NCBI RefSeq assembly: GCF_039539445.1
Contig: NZ_BAABDD010000014.1
Coordinates: 1-64,000 of the forward strand
Direction: 5' to 3'
Source of the DNA: Salinactinospora qingdaonensis
Lineage (GTDB): Bacteria; Actinomycetota; Actinomycetes; Streptosporangiales; Streptosporangiaceae
Length of the DNA stretch: 64,000 bases
The notes under the pieces were generated by a model, which worked only from the letters and a program-made list of their open reading frames with translations, had not been told where the DNA came from and did no database searches. This document shows positions 47,607-56,744 of the stretch, one piece after another (within the stretch, counting starts at the first letter, position 1; each line of letters begins with the position of its first letter). Both the position numbers and the translations under genes were made by a program.

Positions 47607-48040
47607 TCGTCATCGCCGACACCTCAGGAGTCATTGCCGCCTCCGATCGCAACGCGCCTGAGGCGGCAGCCTGCCGGTCCGTGCTGGAGAAGGCCGGCAT
47701 GGTGATCGTTTCCGGGCTGGTTCTGGCGGAACTGGACCACATGGCCAAGGCCCGGTTCGGCTCCGAAGCGCGGAGCCAACTGCTGGGCCACCTCCTCGCC
47801 CAAGTGCATTGCATGCGCTTCCAGGTCCCGGAGACGAGAAATGACGTCCTCGATACTGCGCGAGCCGTGTAGCGGCGCTACGCGGCCCTGGAGCTGGATC
47901 TCGCCGACGGTGTCAACGTCGCCCTAGCCGCCGAGTATCGGACCGACGCGCTGTTGAGCCTCGACCGGCGCGACTTTCGAAACGTGCGTTCGCTCGCCCT
48001 GCGTAAGGCGTTCCGCCTGCTTCCTGACGACCCCACGTGA
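47603..48040 (+). pseudogene. VapC-type PIN-domain toxin interrupted by an in-frame amber codon
   Basis: The frame starts MIVIADTSGVIAASDRN and runs 89 codons to a TAG at 47870-47872. The same frame then continues without change for 55 more codons (RRYAALELDLADGVNVALAAEYRTDALLSLDRRDFRNVRSLALRKAFRLLPDDPT) to a TGA at 48038-48040. The continuation carries the expected second half of a PIN domain (LDLADGVNVALAAEY, LDRRDF). The stop therefore removes the third and fourth acidic catalytic residues, leaving only Asp6 and Glu43. The simplest history is one CAG-to-TAG change. The truncated product should be inactive as an RNase unless the amber codon is suppressed. Confidence 0.88.
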
Positions 48041-48213
48041 GCTTTGGGACGGCTCAACGAAAAGCCCGGGACACCTGACAGTGTTACGGGGAGCGCTTCC
48101 GGCTCCAACATCACGGTGAACGTGAGCACCCAGCGCATCGATTTGACCATGCCGCTCGAGTCGGGCACTGGCGGTGTTCCCGCCCTGCGCGGGGGCGCCC
48201 AGAAGGACGGGGC

Positions 48214-48666
48214 TCAACCGGGGGTGATGATCGTGCGCCGGTGGTGACCATAGACGACGGAGGTGCGGACATCGGCGAGTTCCTCGCGTTTGGTCAACTC
48301 GTCGAGGACCACGGCGTGGAGATGGTCGGTGTCGCGCACCGCCACGTGGAGGAGGAAGTCGTCGCTGCCGGTTAGCACGAACACCGAGATGACCTCGGGC
48401 ATGCGCTCCACGAACGCTTGAAAGTCCTCGATCACCTTGCGCGTGGGCGGCCGTACCCGCACGGCGATGACGGCCTGGAGCCCGCGTCCCATCGCCGCCA
48501 GGTCGACCTCGCCGCGGAAGCCGACCAAGATGCCGCGCTCGCGCAGCGACCGTACCCGCTCCAGGCAGGTGGAGGGCGCCACTCCCAACTCTCTGGCGAG
48601 GTCGCGGTTGGTGCGCCGACCATCCTCCTGGAGAAATCGCAGTAGCGCCGCATCTAGTTCGTCCAT
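48214..48666 (-). CDS. Lrp/AsnC-family transcriptional regulator
   Basis: A 150-residue regulator: N-terminal helix-turn-helix MDELDAALLRFLQEDGRRTNRDLARELGVAPSTCLERVRSLRERGILVGFRGEVD and C-terminal RAM ligand domain (VIAVRVRPPTRKVIEDFQAFVERMPEVISVFVLTGSDDFLLHVAVRDTDHLHAVVLDEL). It is divergent from an EamA exporter and separated by an AT-rich operator-like site, so it probably senses an amino acid and controls that exporter. The ATG at 48666 is chosen as the usual family start; a GTG at 48675 is possible. Confidence 0.92.
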   Translation of the reverse strand: MDELDAALLRFLQEDGRRTNRDLARELGVAPSTCLERVRSLRERGILVGFRGEVDLAAMGRGLQAVIAVRVRPPTRKVIEDFQAFVERMPEVISVFVLTGSDDFLLHVAVRDTDHLHAVVLDELTKREELADVRTSVVYGHHRRTIITPG

Positions 48667-48687
48667 CGTTCCCACTTTCTCGCTGCT

Positions 48688-48712
48688 GCCGAATTAAATT
48701 CAATTATACGGC
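48688..48712. promoter_or_regulatory. AT-rich Lrp-type operator candidate
   Basis: GCCG and CGGC flank an AT-rich core (AATTAAATTCAATTATA) between divergent lrp and the EamA gene. Imperfect palindromes with an AT core are typical Lrp/AsnC sites. It lies 22 bp before the regulator start, suggesting autoregulation and control of the exporter. Confidence 0.5.
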
Positions 48713-48817
48713 TTAATCGCCGTGTGAATGCTAGCTTTTTTTCTCGTGAGGCGTTCAAATGATCGGCCGAATTCGGTGTACGCAGCTCATCGTCCAGCCC
48801 TTAGGGGAGTAGTTGCT

Positions 48818-49762
48818 ATGGCAACGCGAAACGAGGTGGACCGTGGCGACGGTGCCGCCCCGGCCACAGCCGCCCAAAGCGGCCGGGGCAGAGCCCTGGC
48901 CATCGGCGCCGTCGTGGGCGCGGCGCTGCTGTGGAGCAGTTCCTACGCGGTCACCAAGGAGATACTCGCCGAGGTCGGCCCCCTCACCATCGGCGCGGTG
49001 CGCTTCACACTGGCCGCGCTGTTGCTGGCCGTACTAACCGGGGTGCTGGCGCGGCGACGCTCCGTAGAGCGCCCGAACCCGCGCCAGCGCCGGATGATGT
49101 GGGTGAGCGGCCTGCTTGGCATCACGGCATACTTCATCTTGGAGAACGTGGGGGTGGAGCTCTCCACCGCCTCCGACGCTTCGCTGATCGTCGCCTCCTA
49201 CCCGCTCATGACCATGCTCCTTGAGGTGGTCCTGTTTCGCGTGCGCGTTCCGCTGCTGCGGGTGGGTGCGGTCGCTATGGCCATGGCCGGGGTGTACCTG
49301 GTCGTGCGCAACGGGGCCGATGTGGGGGGCGACCAGCGCTGGGCCGGTGACATGCTCCTGCTGCTCGGCGGTGTGGTCTGGGCGGTGTACAACATCGTGG
49401 CCAAACGCTCGGGCAGCGGGCAGGACCCCCTGAGCTCGACCTACCACCAGATGACCGCGGGCGCGGCGGGGTTCGTGCTCGCCTCGCTGCTGGAAGTCTC
49501 CGAATGGTCGGTTCCGAGTCTGGCCAGTTCGGCGATGCTGGTCTACCTGGCCGTCGGCTGCTCGATCGGCGGGTTCCTGCTGTACAACTACGGTCTCAAG
49601 GCGTTGAAGCCCTCGGTGGCCGTCAACATCCTCAACCTTGTCCCGGCCTTCGGGGTGCTCGGCGCGGTGGTGATCAACGGCGAGACCGTGCAGTTGGCCC
49701 AGCTCGCGGGAGGCGCCGTCATCGTCGCCGGTGTCACGCTCGGTCTGGTCGACCGCCGGTAG
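48818..49762 (+). CDS. EamA-family (DMT) transporter
   Basis: A 314-residue membrane protein with ten predicted helices in two EamA repeats: ALAIGAVVGAALLWSSSYAVTKEILAEVGPLTIGAVRFTLAALLLAVL in the first half and AGDMLLLLGGVVWAVYNIVAKR in the second, ending NLVPAFGVLGAVVINGETVQLAQLAGGAVIVAGVTLGLV. The family exports amino acids or metabolites; substrate is unknown. The ATG at 48818 has GGGAG. The divergent Lrp-type gene is its likely regulator. Confidence 0.9.
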   Translation: MATRNEVDRGDGAAPATAAQSGRGRALAIGAVVGAALLWSSSYAVTKEILAEVGPLTIGAVRFTLAALLLAVLTGVLARRRSVERPNPRQRRMMWVSGLLGITAYFILENVGVELSTASDASLIVASYPLMTMLLEVVLFRVRVPLLRVGAVAMAMAGVYLVVRNGADVGGDQRWAGDMLLLLGGVVWAVYNIVAKRSGSGQDPLSSTYHQMTAGAAGFVLASLLEVSEWSVPSLASSAMLVYLAVGCSIGGFLLYNYGLKALKPSVAVNILNLVPAFGVLGAVVINGETVQLAQLAGGAVIVAGVTLGLVDRR

Positions 49763-50315
49763 CCGTGGCGCAGGAAGCCGTTGTTGTCTCGGAGCTGCGG
49801 CAATGGCCGATGTGGTTTCCGCCGGACCACAAAAATCAGTTACAGTCGTCCTGGCGCGTTTGAAGTGACTCGGGAATAAGAAAAGAACGCTGTACAGCTT
49901 TTTCTGATTTCCTGCGAATGATCGTTGGCGTTGCCTCGTCTGCGGGGATGACTTCCTTAGCGTCCCTACGTGCTGGCTGTCGTGCCTCCCGCCGGTGTTT
50001 TCGAAATCGTACGCCGTATTCCGTTAGGGCGGCACAGCAGCAGCGGCATCACCCAAATACCATCCTCATCCTGGCGGGAGTCGGGGGTGCCGCCGCCATA
50101 GTGGCTGCCGTGATCGAACAGGATCGGCCCCGGCGCGAGTGTTCCGCGAAGGTGTGATCCGCGCGCCGGGGTAGCTCTTTTCAATCTGGGGAGGCGAGCA
50201 GGAGGGCCACACCGCGGGGCAGGGGAGGCATGGCCCGCATAAGGGCCGTCGGCCGGCCGTCAGGGGAGTAGCGCATCCGTCAACGGGTGAGGGGCCGTTT
50301 CGGGGCGGGGAGGCC
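49763..50315. other. Intergenic region without a gene
   Basis: 553 bp between convergent EamA and lipoprotein genes. It contains an A+T-richer patch (49829-49915), including a GAAAAG...CTTTTTC inverted motif around GCTGTACAGC (about 49876-49901) that could be a weak terminator. Frames here show no family features. Confidence 0.5.
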
Positions 50316-50750
50316 TTATTCGGGAACCCGTGCGCAGTCGTCGTTGCTGGTGTCGGGGTTGGACTTGGCCGGCTCCTCGGTGAGTTTGTTCTTGGGCACC
50401 TCCATGAGCACGTAGACCTCTCCGGAGGCCAGGCAGTTGTCGTGATCCTGCCCGACCTGGATTCCGCCGAGGTCCTCAACGACGAAGACCCCCTCGTTGT
50501 TGAGTGTGATCTCGACGGTGAAGTCGCCGCTGCGCTTGTTGCGGTAAGGCGCGTCCATCGGGACCACCCACAGTTTCGAGGGTTTCTGTTCCACAAGAGC
50601 CTGATCGCCCTTGTCACCGTGCTCGTCCCAGCCGTCGATGTAGACAGTGGTCCCAGGCGGGATCTGCCGGAGAATACCGTCGTCCCGTGGCGCACACCCC
50701 GATGCCACCAACGCCACGAGGACGATCACGGCCAGTAGGGATTTCTTCAC
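50316..50750 (-). CDS. Putative lipoprotein of unknown function
   Basis: A 144-residue protein with a lipoprotein signal (MKKSLLAVIVLVALVASGC, Cys19) and a small hydrophilic exported domain: PPGTTVYIDGWDEHGDKGDQALVEQKPSKLWVVPMDAPYRNKRSGDFTVEITLNNEGVFVVEDLGG. Two cysteines (NCLASGE and DDCARV) could form a disulphide. I recognise no family. GTG start with AAGGA upstream. Confidence 0.75.
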   Translation of the reverse strand: MKKSLLAVIVLVALVASGCAPRDDGILRQIPPGTTVYIDGWDEHGDKGDQALVEQKPSKLWVVPMDAPYRNKRSGDFTVEITLNNEGVFVVEDLGGIQVGQDHDNCLASGEVYVLMEVPKNKLTEEPAKSNPDTSNDDCARVPE

Positions 50751-51082
50751 GTCATCCTTCTTCCTGCTCGATCACTACACAGCGCCCGTCGGCGACGTGG
50801 GTAAAGTAGCACGGATGGTGAGTGTTCCAAGCGCTTATTTTTGTTTTCGCGCTTCGCAATAATTGTTAGCTTTACTGCCTTCTTCGCTGGGGCGATAACG
50901 CCTGAAAATGTTTCCTCACGTTCGGTGCGGGCTTGTCGTCCGCGTCCGAACGCGAAGGCGGGTACGCCCTCGTCGGCCGCAGTGGGCAGGGATACGGAAA
51001 AACCACGGTCCCTCTCACGCGGCGCATGGCCGCCCTGACCTGCCTCGTTAGCCGGTGCTCCCCGTGTGGCAGGGGAGGGGGT
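50751..51082. other. Divergent intergenic region
   Basis: 332 bp between the lipoprotein and the phosphatase gene. An A+T-rich tract at about 50831-50875 (TTATTTTTGTTTTCGC, CAATAATTGTTAGC) probably includes promoter elements, but I cannot pair hexamers confidently. Confidence 0.4.
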
Positions 51083-52318
51083 ATGGCTGGTCAGTACATG
51101 CGACTCAACGAACTCTTGGCCGCCACCGAGGCGGTGCCGCCGGCGGAGGCCGTCACCGTGGTCGTCGAAGACGTGCGGCGACGCTTCGACGCCACCATGG
51201 TGTCCTTCCTCATCGCCGACATCTCCGGCGACGCGGTGGTGCGGCTGGCCACGGTCGGCACGCTGCCTCCTGCGCGGAGCGCCGAGCGCATTCAGCTCCC
51301 CGGCACCGTCTACGAACAGGTGCTGCGCACCCAGCGCCCCTACGCGGCGGTCGAAGGCTGGGGCGAGCCGCGGCGGGTGATCGTGCCGGTCACCAACCGC
51401 GGCGACACCATCGGTCTGCTGGAACTGGCCGCTCCGATCGAGGCCGACGATCCGGCGCTGCACGAGATCGGCCGCGCCGCGCACGGGCTGGCCTACATCA
51501 TCATCGCCAACCGGCGCTTCACCGATCTCTACCAGTGGGGGCGCCGCACCACCCCGCTTACCCTGCCCGCCGAGATCCAGCACCACTTGTTGCCCTCTGC
51601 GCTGTCGTGCGAGGCCGCCCAGTTCACCGTCTCCGGGGCGCTGGAACCCACCTCCAGCATCGGCGGCGACACGTTCGACTACGCCGCCGACCGCCGGATC
51701 TTGCACCTGTCGGTCACCGACGCCATGGGCCACGAGGTCGACGCGGCCCTGCTGGCCACGCTGCTCGTGGCCGCGCTCCGGGGCGCGCGCAGGGAAGGCG
51801 CCGACCTGGTCGAGCAGGCCCGGCGGGCCGACCGGGCCGTTGCCCGACACGGCAACCAAGGCATGGTCACCGGCCAACTGGTGCAGATCGACCTGTGGGA
51901 CGGCAGCACCGAACTCGTCAACGCCGGCCATCCGCCGCCCCTGCGGTTACGCGGAGGAGAGGTCGAGCAGCTTGCCCTTGACGCCGACCTGCCCTTCGGC
52001 GCCCCGTTCCCGCACTCCTACCACGTGCAGCCGCTGGAGATCCGCCCTGGTGATCGCCTGGTCATGCTCACCGATGGCATGCTGGAGCGCTGCGCCGCCT
52101 CCGCCGAGTTGCCGGCCCTGGTCGAACGTACCGCCAACCTCCACCCGCGCGAGGTCAGCTCCGTGCTCGCCTCGACGGTTCTGCGGGCCTGTAACGGCCG
52201 TCCCCCAGACGACGCCACGGTGTTGTGCTTGGACTGGTACGGCACCGAGCATCGCGAGCGCGACGCCCAAAACGGCGCCGACCTCACCCAGGCGTCCCCG
52301 CCGTTGCCGTGGGAGTGA
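51083..52318 (+). CDS. PP2C-family serine/threonine phosphatase with GAF domain (SpoIIE/RsbU type)
   Basis: A 411-residue signalling phosphatase, probably acting on an anti-anti-sigma factor. Residues about 10-155 form a GAF sensor (VVVEDVRRRFDATMVSFLIADISGDAVVRLATVG). The C-terminal SpoIIE domain has EIQHHLLPSAL, GGDTFDYAADRRILHLSVTDAMGHEVDAALLATLLVAALRGAR (metal Asp residues), VNAGHPPPLRLR, LVMLTDGMLE and PDDATVLCLDW. No kinase or STAS gene is adjacent. The ATG at 51083 has GGGGAGGGGG directly before it. Confidence 0.92.
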   Translation: MAGQYMRLNELLAATEAVPPAEAVTVVVEDVRRRFDATMVSFLIADISGDAVVRLATVGTLPPARSAERIQLPGTVYEQVLRTQRPYAAVEGWGEPRRVIVPVTNRGDTIGLLELAAPIEADDPALHEIGRAAHGLAYIIIANRRFTDLYQWGRRTTPLTLPAEIQHHLLPSALSCEAAQFTVSGALEPTSSIGGDTFDYAADRRILHLSVTDAMGHEVDAALLATLLVAALRGARREGADLVEQARRADRAVARHGNQGMVTGQLVQIDLWDGSTELVNAGHPPPLRLRGGEVEQLALDADLPFGAPFPHSYHVQPLEIRPGDRLVMLTDGMLERCAASAELPALVERTANLHPREVSSVLASTVLRACNGRPPDDATVLCLDWYGTEHRERDAQNGADLTQASPPLPWE

Positions 52319-52403
52319 ACGCCCCTGCCTCGCCCGGACGCTAGGAGGGCCGCGTCGAAAACGGCCGGCGTGCCTCAGCGGCGGGCAGGCGCGCCGTGGC
52401 GGG

Positions 52404-53579
52404 TCACACCTGCGGCAGACCGGTGTAGTTCTCGGCCAGTTGGGTGCAGGCGGCGGTGGAGGAGGCCAGGAATTCCAGGTGCGAGAGCTGGAGCCGATGG
52501 TCGAACTCGCTGGCCGCCGGGTCGCGGTGCAGCAGCGTCGTCATCCAGTACGAGAAGTGCTCGGCGCGCCAGACACGGCGCAGCGCGTCCTCGGAGTAGC
52601 GCTCCAGCGGCCCAGGGTCGCCGGCGTCGGCAGCCACGAGGGCTTTGGCGAGTAGGTTGACGTCGTGCAGCGCCAGGTTGAGTCCCTTGGCGCCGGTCGG
52701 CGGCACGATGTGGGCGGCGTCGCCGGCCAGGTAGAGCCGGCCGTGGCTCATGGGTTCGCTGACGAAGCTGCGCATCGGCGTCACACTCTTGTCGGTGATG
52801 GGGCCGCGCTTGAGGGTCCAACTACCGTCGCGCAGCGCGAAACGCGCCGACAGCTCGTCCCAGATGCGTTCGTCGGACCACTCCTTGACGTCGGTGTCGA
52901 CCGGAACCTGCAAGTAGAGCCGGCTGACGTGTTCGGAGCGCATGCTGTGCAGCGCGAATCCACGTTCGCTGTGGGCATAGATCAGCTCGTCGCAGGAGGG
53001 GGGCACGTCGGCGAGGATGCCCAGCCAGCCGAACGGGTAGCTCTTCTCGAACACCTGCACCAGCTCGGGCGGCAGTGAGGAGCGCCCGATGCCGTGGAAG
53101 CCGTCACAGGCCACGACGAACTCGCACTCCAGCACGTCTTCGACGCCGCCGCGGGTGAAGCGCACCCGCGGCTGGTCGGTTTCGATGCCTTCGATCGCGG
53201 TGGCCTCGGCCTCGAAGAGCAGCGTGCCGCCGTCGGTGAGGCGGCGCGCGATGAGGTCTTTGACGATCTCGGTCTGGGCGTAGATCATCACGTCGCGCCC
53301 GCCGGTCAGCGCGGGGAAGTCCACACGGTGGCGCTTGCCGTCGTAGCGCAGTTCGATGCCGTGGTGCACGAAGCCTTCGCGGTCCATGCGCTCGCCCACG
53401 CCGCTGGAGCGCAGGATCTCGGCCACGCCGTGCTCGACCACGCCGGCGCGCTGGCGGTGCTCACAGTAATCACGGTCACGGCGTTCCAGAACGACGGAGT
53501 CGATGCCGTTGAGGTGCAGCAGGTGGGACAGCAGCAGTCCGGCTGGTCCCGCCCCGATGATTCCCACACGGGTACGCAT
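52404..53579 (-). CDS. pobA: 4-hydroxybenzoate 3-monooxygenase
   Basis: FAD- and NAD(P)H-dependent hydroxylase turning 4-hydroxybenzoate into protocatechuate. The 391-residue protein matches PobA: N-terminal FAD motif VGIIGAGPAGLLLSHLLHLNG, LERRDRDYCEHRQRAGVVEHG, substrate-side YPFGWLGILADVPP, the DG motif CDGFHGIGRSSLP and the second FAD motif RLYLAGDAAHIVPPTGAKGLNLALHDVNLLAKAL. GGAG precedes the ATG. It is the last gene of the aromatic cluster, 213 bp after pcaC, so it may have its own promoter. Confidence 0.95.
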   Translation of the reverse strand: MRTRVGIIGAGPAGLLLSHLLHLNGIDSVVLERRDRDYCEHRQRAGVVEHGVAEILRSSGVGERMDREGFVHHGIELRYDGKRHRVDFPALTGGRDVMIYAQTEIVKDLIARRLTDGGTLLFEAEATAIEGIETDQPRVRFTRGGVEDVLECEFVVACDGFHGIGRSSLPPELVQVFEKSYPFGWLGILADVPPSCDELIYAHSERGFALHSMRSEHVSRLYLQVPVDTDVKEWSDERIWDELSARFALRDGSWTLKRGPITDKSVTPMRSFVSEPMSHGRLYLAGDAAHIVPPTGAKGLNLALHDVNLLAKALVAADAGDPGPLERYSEDALRRVWRAEHFSYWMTTLLHRDPAASEFDHRLQLSHLEFLASSTAACTQLAENYTGLPQV

Positions 53580-53792
53580 GAGAGTGCTCTCCTTTACGCA
53601 GATGCGGCAACTGGTGCTGGCTGAGAACGGCTGGGTGTGGCGTCGCCGTGTCCCAACCGAGGGGGATCACTTCGTGGGAGGGCTCGCCGCTGGTCGCGCC
53701 GTCGCCACGGGCAGGCGTTCGTCACGGCAGCGCCACCAGCGGCCAGGGCCTCGCACCTGGCCCGAGGGCGATTGCGGGTGGTGGAGCTCCCC

Positions 53793-54239
53793 TCAGGCGT
53801 CCTCGGCCTGGGCCGGCTCTTCGACCAGGCCTAATTCGGTCAGCACGCTTTGGGCGATCCCGAACGCTTTGTTGGCCGCGGGAACGCCGCAGTAGATGGC
53901 GGCTTGGAGGAAGACCTCTTGGATCTGGGCGGCGGTGAGCCCGTTGCCTACCGCCGCTCGCACGTGCATCGCGAGTTCGTCCCAGTGGCCGTGAGCGGTC
54001 AGCGCGGTCAGCACCATGCAACTGCGCGTGGCGCGGTCCAGGCCGGGGCGGGCCCAGATTTCTCCCCAAGCGTAGCGGGTGATCAAGTCTTGGAAGGGCT
54101 CGGTGAACGCGGTGGTGCGCCGCTGGGCACGGTCCACGTGGGCGTCGCCCAACACCTCCCGGCGCACCCGCATGCCGGTGTCGTGGCGGGCGGGCGCGGT
54201 CTCGTCGGTTCCGGCGGTGGCTGGTGTGTCGGTGCTCAA
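53793..54239 (-). CDS. pcaC: 4-carboxymuconolactone decarboxylase
   Basis: Decarboxylates 4-carboxymuconolactone to beta-ketoadipate enol-lactone. A 148-residue AhpD-like protein: GMRVRREVLGDAHVDRAQRRTTAFTEPFQDLITRYAWGEIWARPGLDRATRSCMVLTALTAHGHWDELAMHVRAAVGNGLTAAQIQEVFLQAAIYCGVPAANKAF, the whole signature. TTG start with GGGGAAAGG upstream; a shorter ATG start at 54173 would still keep the domain. In many Actinobacteria this is fused to PcaD (PcaL); here it is separate, 46 bp downstream of pcaD. Confidence 0.95.
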   Translation of the reverse strand: MSTDTPATAGTDETAPARHDTGMRVRREVLGDAHVDRAQRRTTAFTEPFQDLITRYAWGEIWARPGLDRATRSCMVLTALTAHGHWDELAMHVRAAVGNGLTAAQIQEVFLQAAIYCGVPAANKAFGIAQSVLTELGLVEEPAQAEDA

Positions 54240-54285
54240 CGCGGCCTTTCCCCAATCGGTCGGAGCTTGTGCGTGGCGGTGGTGG

Positions 54286-55053
54286 TCAGTCGGCGAAGTG
54301 CTCGCGCAGGAGTCCGTTGACGAGCGTGGCCTGCTCCCAGTTGGCCAAGTGGGCCGCGCCGGGGATCACCTCCAGTCGCGGCGGCCGGCTGAGGCCGGCG
54401 GCGATCGTTTCGGCGTGCTCGGGTGGGGTGGCGAGGTCGTCGGAGCCGGCGATGACCAAGGTTGGTGCGGTGATGGTGGGCAGGTCGTCGCGCAGGTCCA
54501 TGTGCTCGATGGCCGCGCAACATCCGATGTAGCCTTCGTCTGGGGTGGTGGCGATCATCTCGCGCATCCGCGCCACCGTCTCGGGTTCGCGTTCGAGGTA
54601 GTCGGCGGTGAGCCACCGCGCCACGACGGCGTCGGCTACCGCCTCGGTGCCGCCGGCGCGCACGGTTGCCGCGCGTTGCGCCCAGTTCTGCGGTGGCCCC
54701 AATAGGGGCGAGGTGCACAGCAGGGCGAGCTTGTCGATGCGTTCGCTGGCGTGGGCGGCCAGCCACATCCCGGTCATGCCGCCGATGGACAGCCCTGCGA
54801 AGTGGGCGCGCTCCACCCCTAGCCGGTCCAGCAGTGTCAGCACGTCAGAGCCCAGATCGGCGAGGGAGTAGGGGGCAGGGGGCACCGGCGACTCGCCGTG
54901 GCCGCGGATGTCGTAGCGCACCACCTGGAAGTCTCCCGACAGCGCCGCGACTTGGGGCTCCCACATATCCAGGGTGCTGCCCAACGATCCCGACAGCACG
55001 ATCACCGGGGCTCCGGGCGGGCCGTCGACGATGTGGTGGACCTCGATACTCAT
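54286..55053 (-). CDS. pcaD: 3-oxoadipate enol-lactonase
   Basis: Hydrolyses the enol-lactone to 3-oxoadipate. A 255-residue alpha/beta hydrolase: VIVLSGSLGSTLDMWEPQVAALSGDFQVVRYDIRGHGES, nucleophile elbow GLSIGGMTG (Ser), acid Asp in VIAGSDDLATP and His in PGAAHLANWEQ. The ATG at 55053 has GGGGA 6 nt upstream. It lies between pcaB and pcaC. Confidence 0.95.
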   Translation of the reverse strand: MSIEVHHIVDGPPGAPVIVLSGSLGSTLDMWEPQVAALSGDFQVVRYDIRGHGESPVPPAPYSLADLGSDVLTLLDRLGVERAHFAGLSIGGMTGMWLAAHASERIDKLALLCTSPLLGPPQNWAQRAATVRAGGTEAVADAVVARWLTADYLEREPETVARMREMIATTPDEGYIGCCAAIEHMDLRDDLPTITAPTLVIAGSDDLATPPEHAETIAAGLSRPPRLEVIPGAAHLANWEQATLVNGLLREHFAD

Positions 55054-55165
55054 CACTTTCCCCTTTGCTTGGGTTGGCTTGGGGCCGTGGCGGGTGGCGC
55101 GAGCAGTCCACGGTCAACGGTTATCTCCGCCGCCGGGGACACCGCGTGCGCTGCGGCCATGGCCC

Positions 55166-56587
55166 TCACCGCGCGGCCTCCCGCCACGGCCCGCCCACGT
55201 TGGGCCGGCCGCGCTCGCGGTGGGCGGCCAGCGCCCGGTCAACGAAGACGCCGGCGCTGCCGAGGTAGCCGTCGGGCTCCAACAGCCGGGCGATGTCGTC
55301 TCGGGTGCGCTGGCCGGCCAGGCGCCAGGCGAGCGTGTCAGCGAGGTCGTGGCCGGTTTCGGCCGCTTCGGCGCAGGCGGCCTGGACCTGTTCGTGGGCT
55401 GTCGCGCGCCCCAGTTGCGGCGCCAGCGCCGTCGTGACCCGCTCGGCCAGCAGCAGCCCGCCGGTGAGGTCGAGGTTGGCGCGCATCCGCTGGGGGGCCA
55501 CCTGGAGGCGCCGCATCGAGGTCTCCAGCCACGCCACGGCCGATCCGGTGGTGCCCAGCAGGTCGTTGAGCGCCGGCCACTCGCTGTGCCAAGCCCCGGC
55601 TGCGCGCTGGTGCTCTTGCACCATCGCTGCCAGGAGCGTGGTGACCTGCCCGGGGGTGCGTTGCGCGCACGCCAGCGCGGCCACTGCCGCCACGGGGTTG
55701 CGCTTGTGCGGCAGCGTGGAGGAACCGCCCACCCCGGCGCCGCCGACCTCGCTGACCTCACCCACCTCGGTTTGGGCCAGCAGCGTGATGTCGCGGGCGA
55801 CCTTGCCGACCGTGCCGCTGAGTTCGCCCAGCGCCCCGGCGAGGTCGGCCACCCGGCCGCGGTCGGTGTGCCAGGGCAGGGTGGGTTCGGCCAGGCCCAG
55901 TTCACCGGCGTAGGCGGTGGCCACAGCCGGTCCGGCGTCGCCCAGGGAAGCCAGGGTCCCGGCGGCGCCGCCGAGTTGGGCGGCCAGTCGGTGGCGGGCG
56001 ACCTCGGCCAGCCGCGCGGCTGCGGTGCCGATCGCGTGCAGCCAGCCGGCGGCCACAGCCCCGAACGTGGTCGGCAGGGCCTGCTGGAGCAGGGTCCGCC
56101 CGGCCATGGGGGTGTCGCGGTAGGTGTGGGCGAGCCTGGCCAGTTGGGTGGTCAGCTCCCCGGTCTGGCCCAGGATGGCGGCGCTTGCCCGTCTGCTCAC
56201 CAGCATCGCCGCGGTGTCCATGATGTCTTGGCTGGTCGCACCCTTGTGGACGTGGCGGGCGGCGTCACCGGCCACCGCCGCGGTCAGTGCTTTGACCAGC
56301 GGGATCACGGGGTTACCGCCGCTGGCGGCCAGGGCACCCAACTCGGCGGGGTCGAAGTTGGCCGGCTCGCAGGCCGCGGCGATGGCCTCGGCGTCGTCGA
56401 CTTCGATGAGCCCTACGGTCGCTTGGGCGCGCGCCAGCGCGGCTTCGGCGTCGGTCAGGGCGCACAGCCAGGCGGCGTCGCTGGTCTCGGCCGTGGCCTG
56501 CCCGTTGGCGAAGATTCCGCCGAAGAGGCCGGGTGGTCCCGCGGCGGCGTCGCTGTCGGGGCCTGTCGGGTTTGTTGCCTGGTCCAC
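55166..56587 (-). CDS. pcaB: 3-carboxy-cis,cis-muconate cycloisomerase
   Basis: Lactonises 3-carboxymuconate to 4-carboxymuconolactone. The 473-residue protein belongs to the fumarase/adenylosuccinate-lyase superfamily: VHKGATSQDIMDTAAM, GRTLLQQALPTTFG and the GSSTLPHKRNPVAAVA signature. The GTG at 56587 gives a normal PcaB N-terminus (FGGIFANGQ...); the open frame upstream overlaps pcaG and is not coding. A 157-bp gap separates it from pcaG. Confidence 0.94.
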   Translation of the reverse strand: MDQATNPTGPDSDAAAGPPGLFGGIFANGQATAETSDAAWLCALTDAEAALARAQATVGLIEVDDAEAIAAACEPANFDPAELGALAASGGNPVIPLVKALTAAVAGDAARHVHKGATSQDIMDTAAMLVSRRASAAILGQTGELTTQLARLAHTYRDTPMAGRTLLQQALPTTFGAVAAGWLHAIGTAAARLAEVARHRLAAQLGGAAGTLASLGDAGPAVATAYAGELGLAEPTLPWHTDRGRVADLAGALGELSGTVGKVARDITLLAQTEVGEVSEVGGAGVGGSSTLPHKRNPVAAVAALACAQRTPGQVTTLLAAMVQEHQRAAGAWHSEWPALNDLLGTTGSAVAWLETSMRRLQVAPQRMRANLDLTGGLLLAERVTTALAPQLGRATAHEQVQAACAEAAETGHDLADTLAWRLAGQRTRDDIARLLEPDGYLGSAGVFVDRALAAHRERGRPNVGGPWREAAR

Positions 56588-56744
56588 GTCATGCCTATTC
56601 TCTGTCGGGTGCTCACGCGGTCTCCGCCGTACGCGCGGACGCGCCGGATGCGGGGGATTGCTCGGCCGCCTGTGGCGGTCTCCCGTGGTGCCGGCGATCG
56701 TAGCGGCGCGGGCCGGCGATGACGATCGTGTCCCCGACGGCGCC

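Noticed and set aside
49918..50157. 79-codon frame with one hydrophobic stretch
   Set aside because: Weak start context and no recognisable family; a hydrophobic run of about ten residues is not enough.
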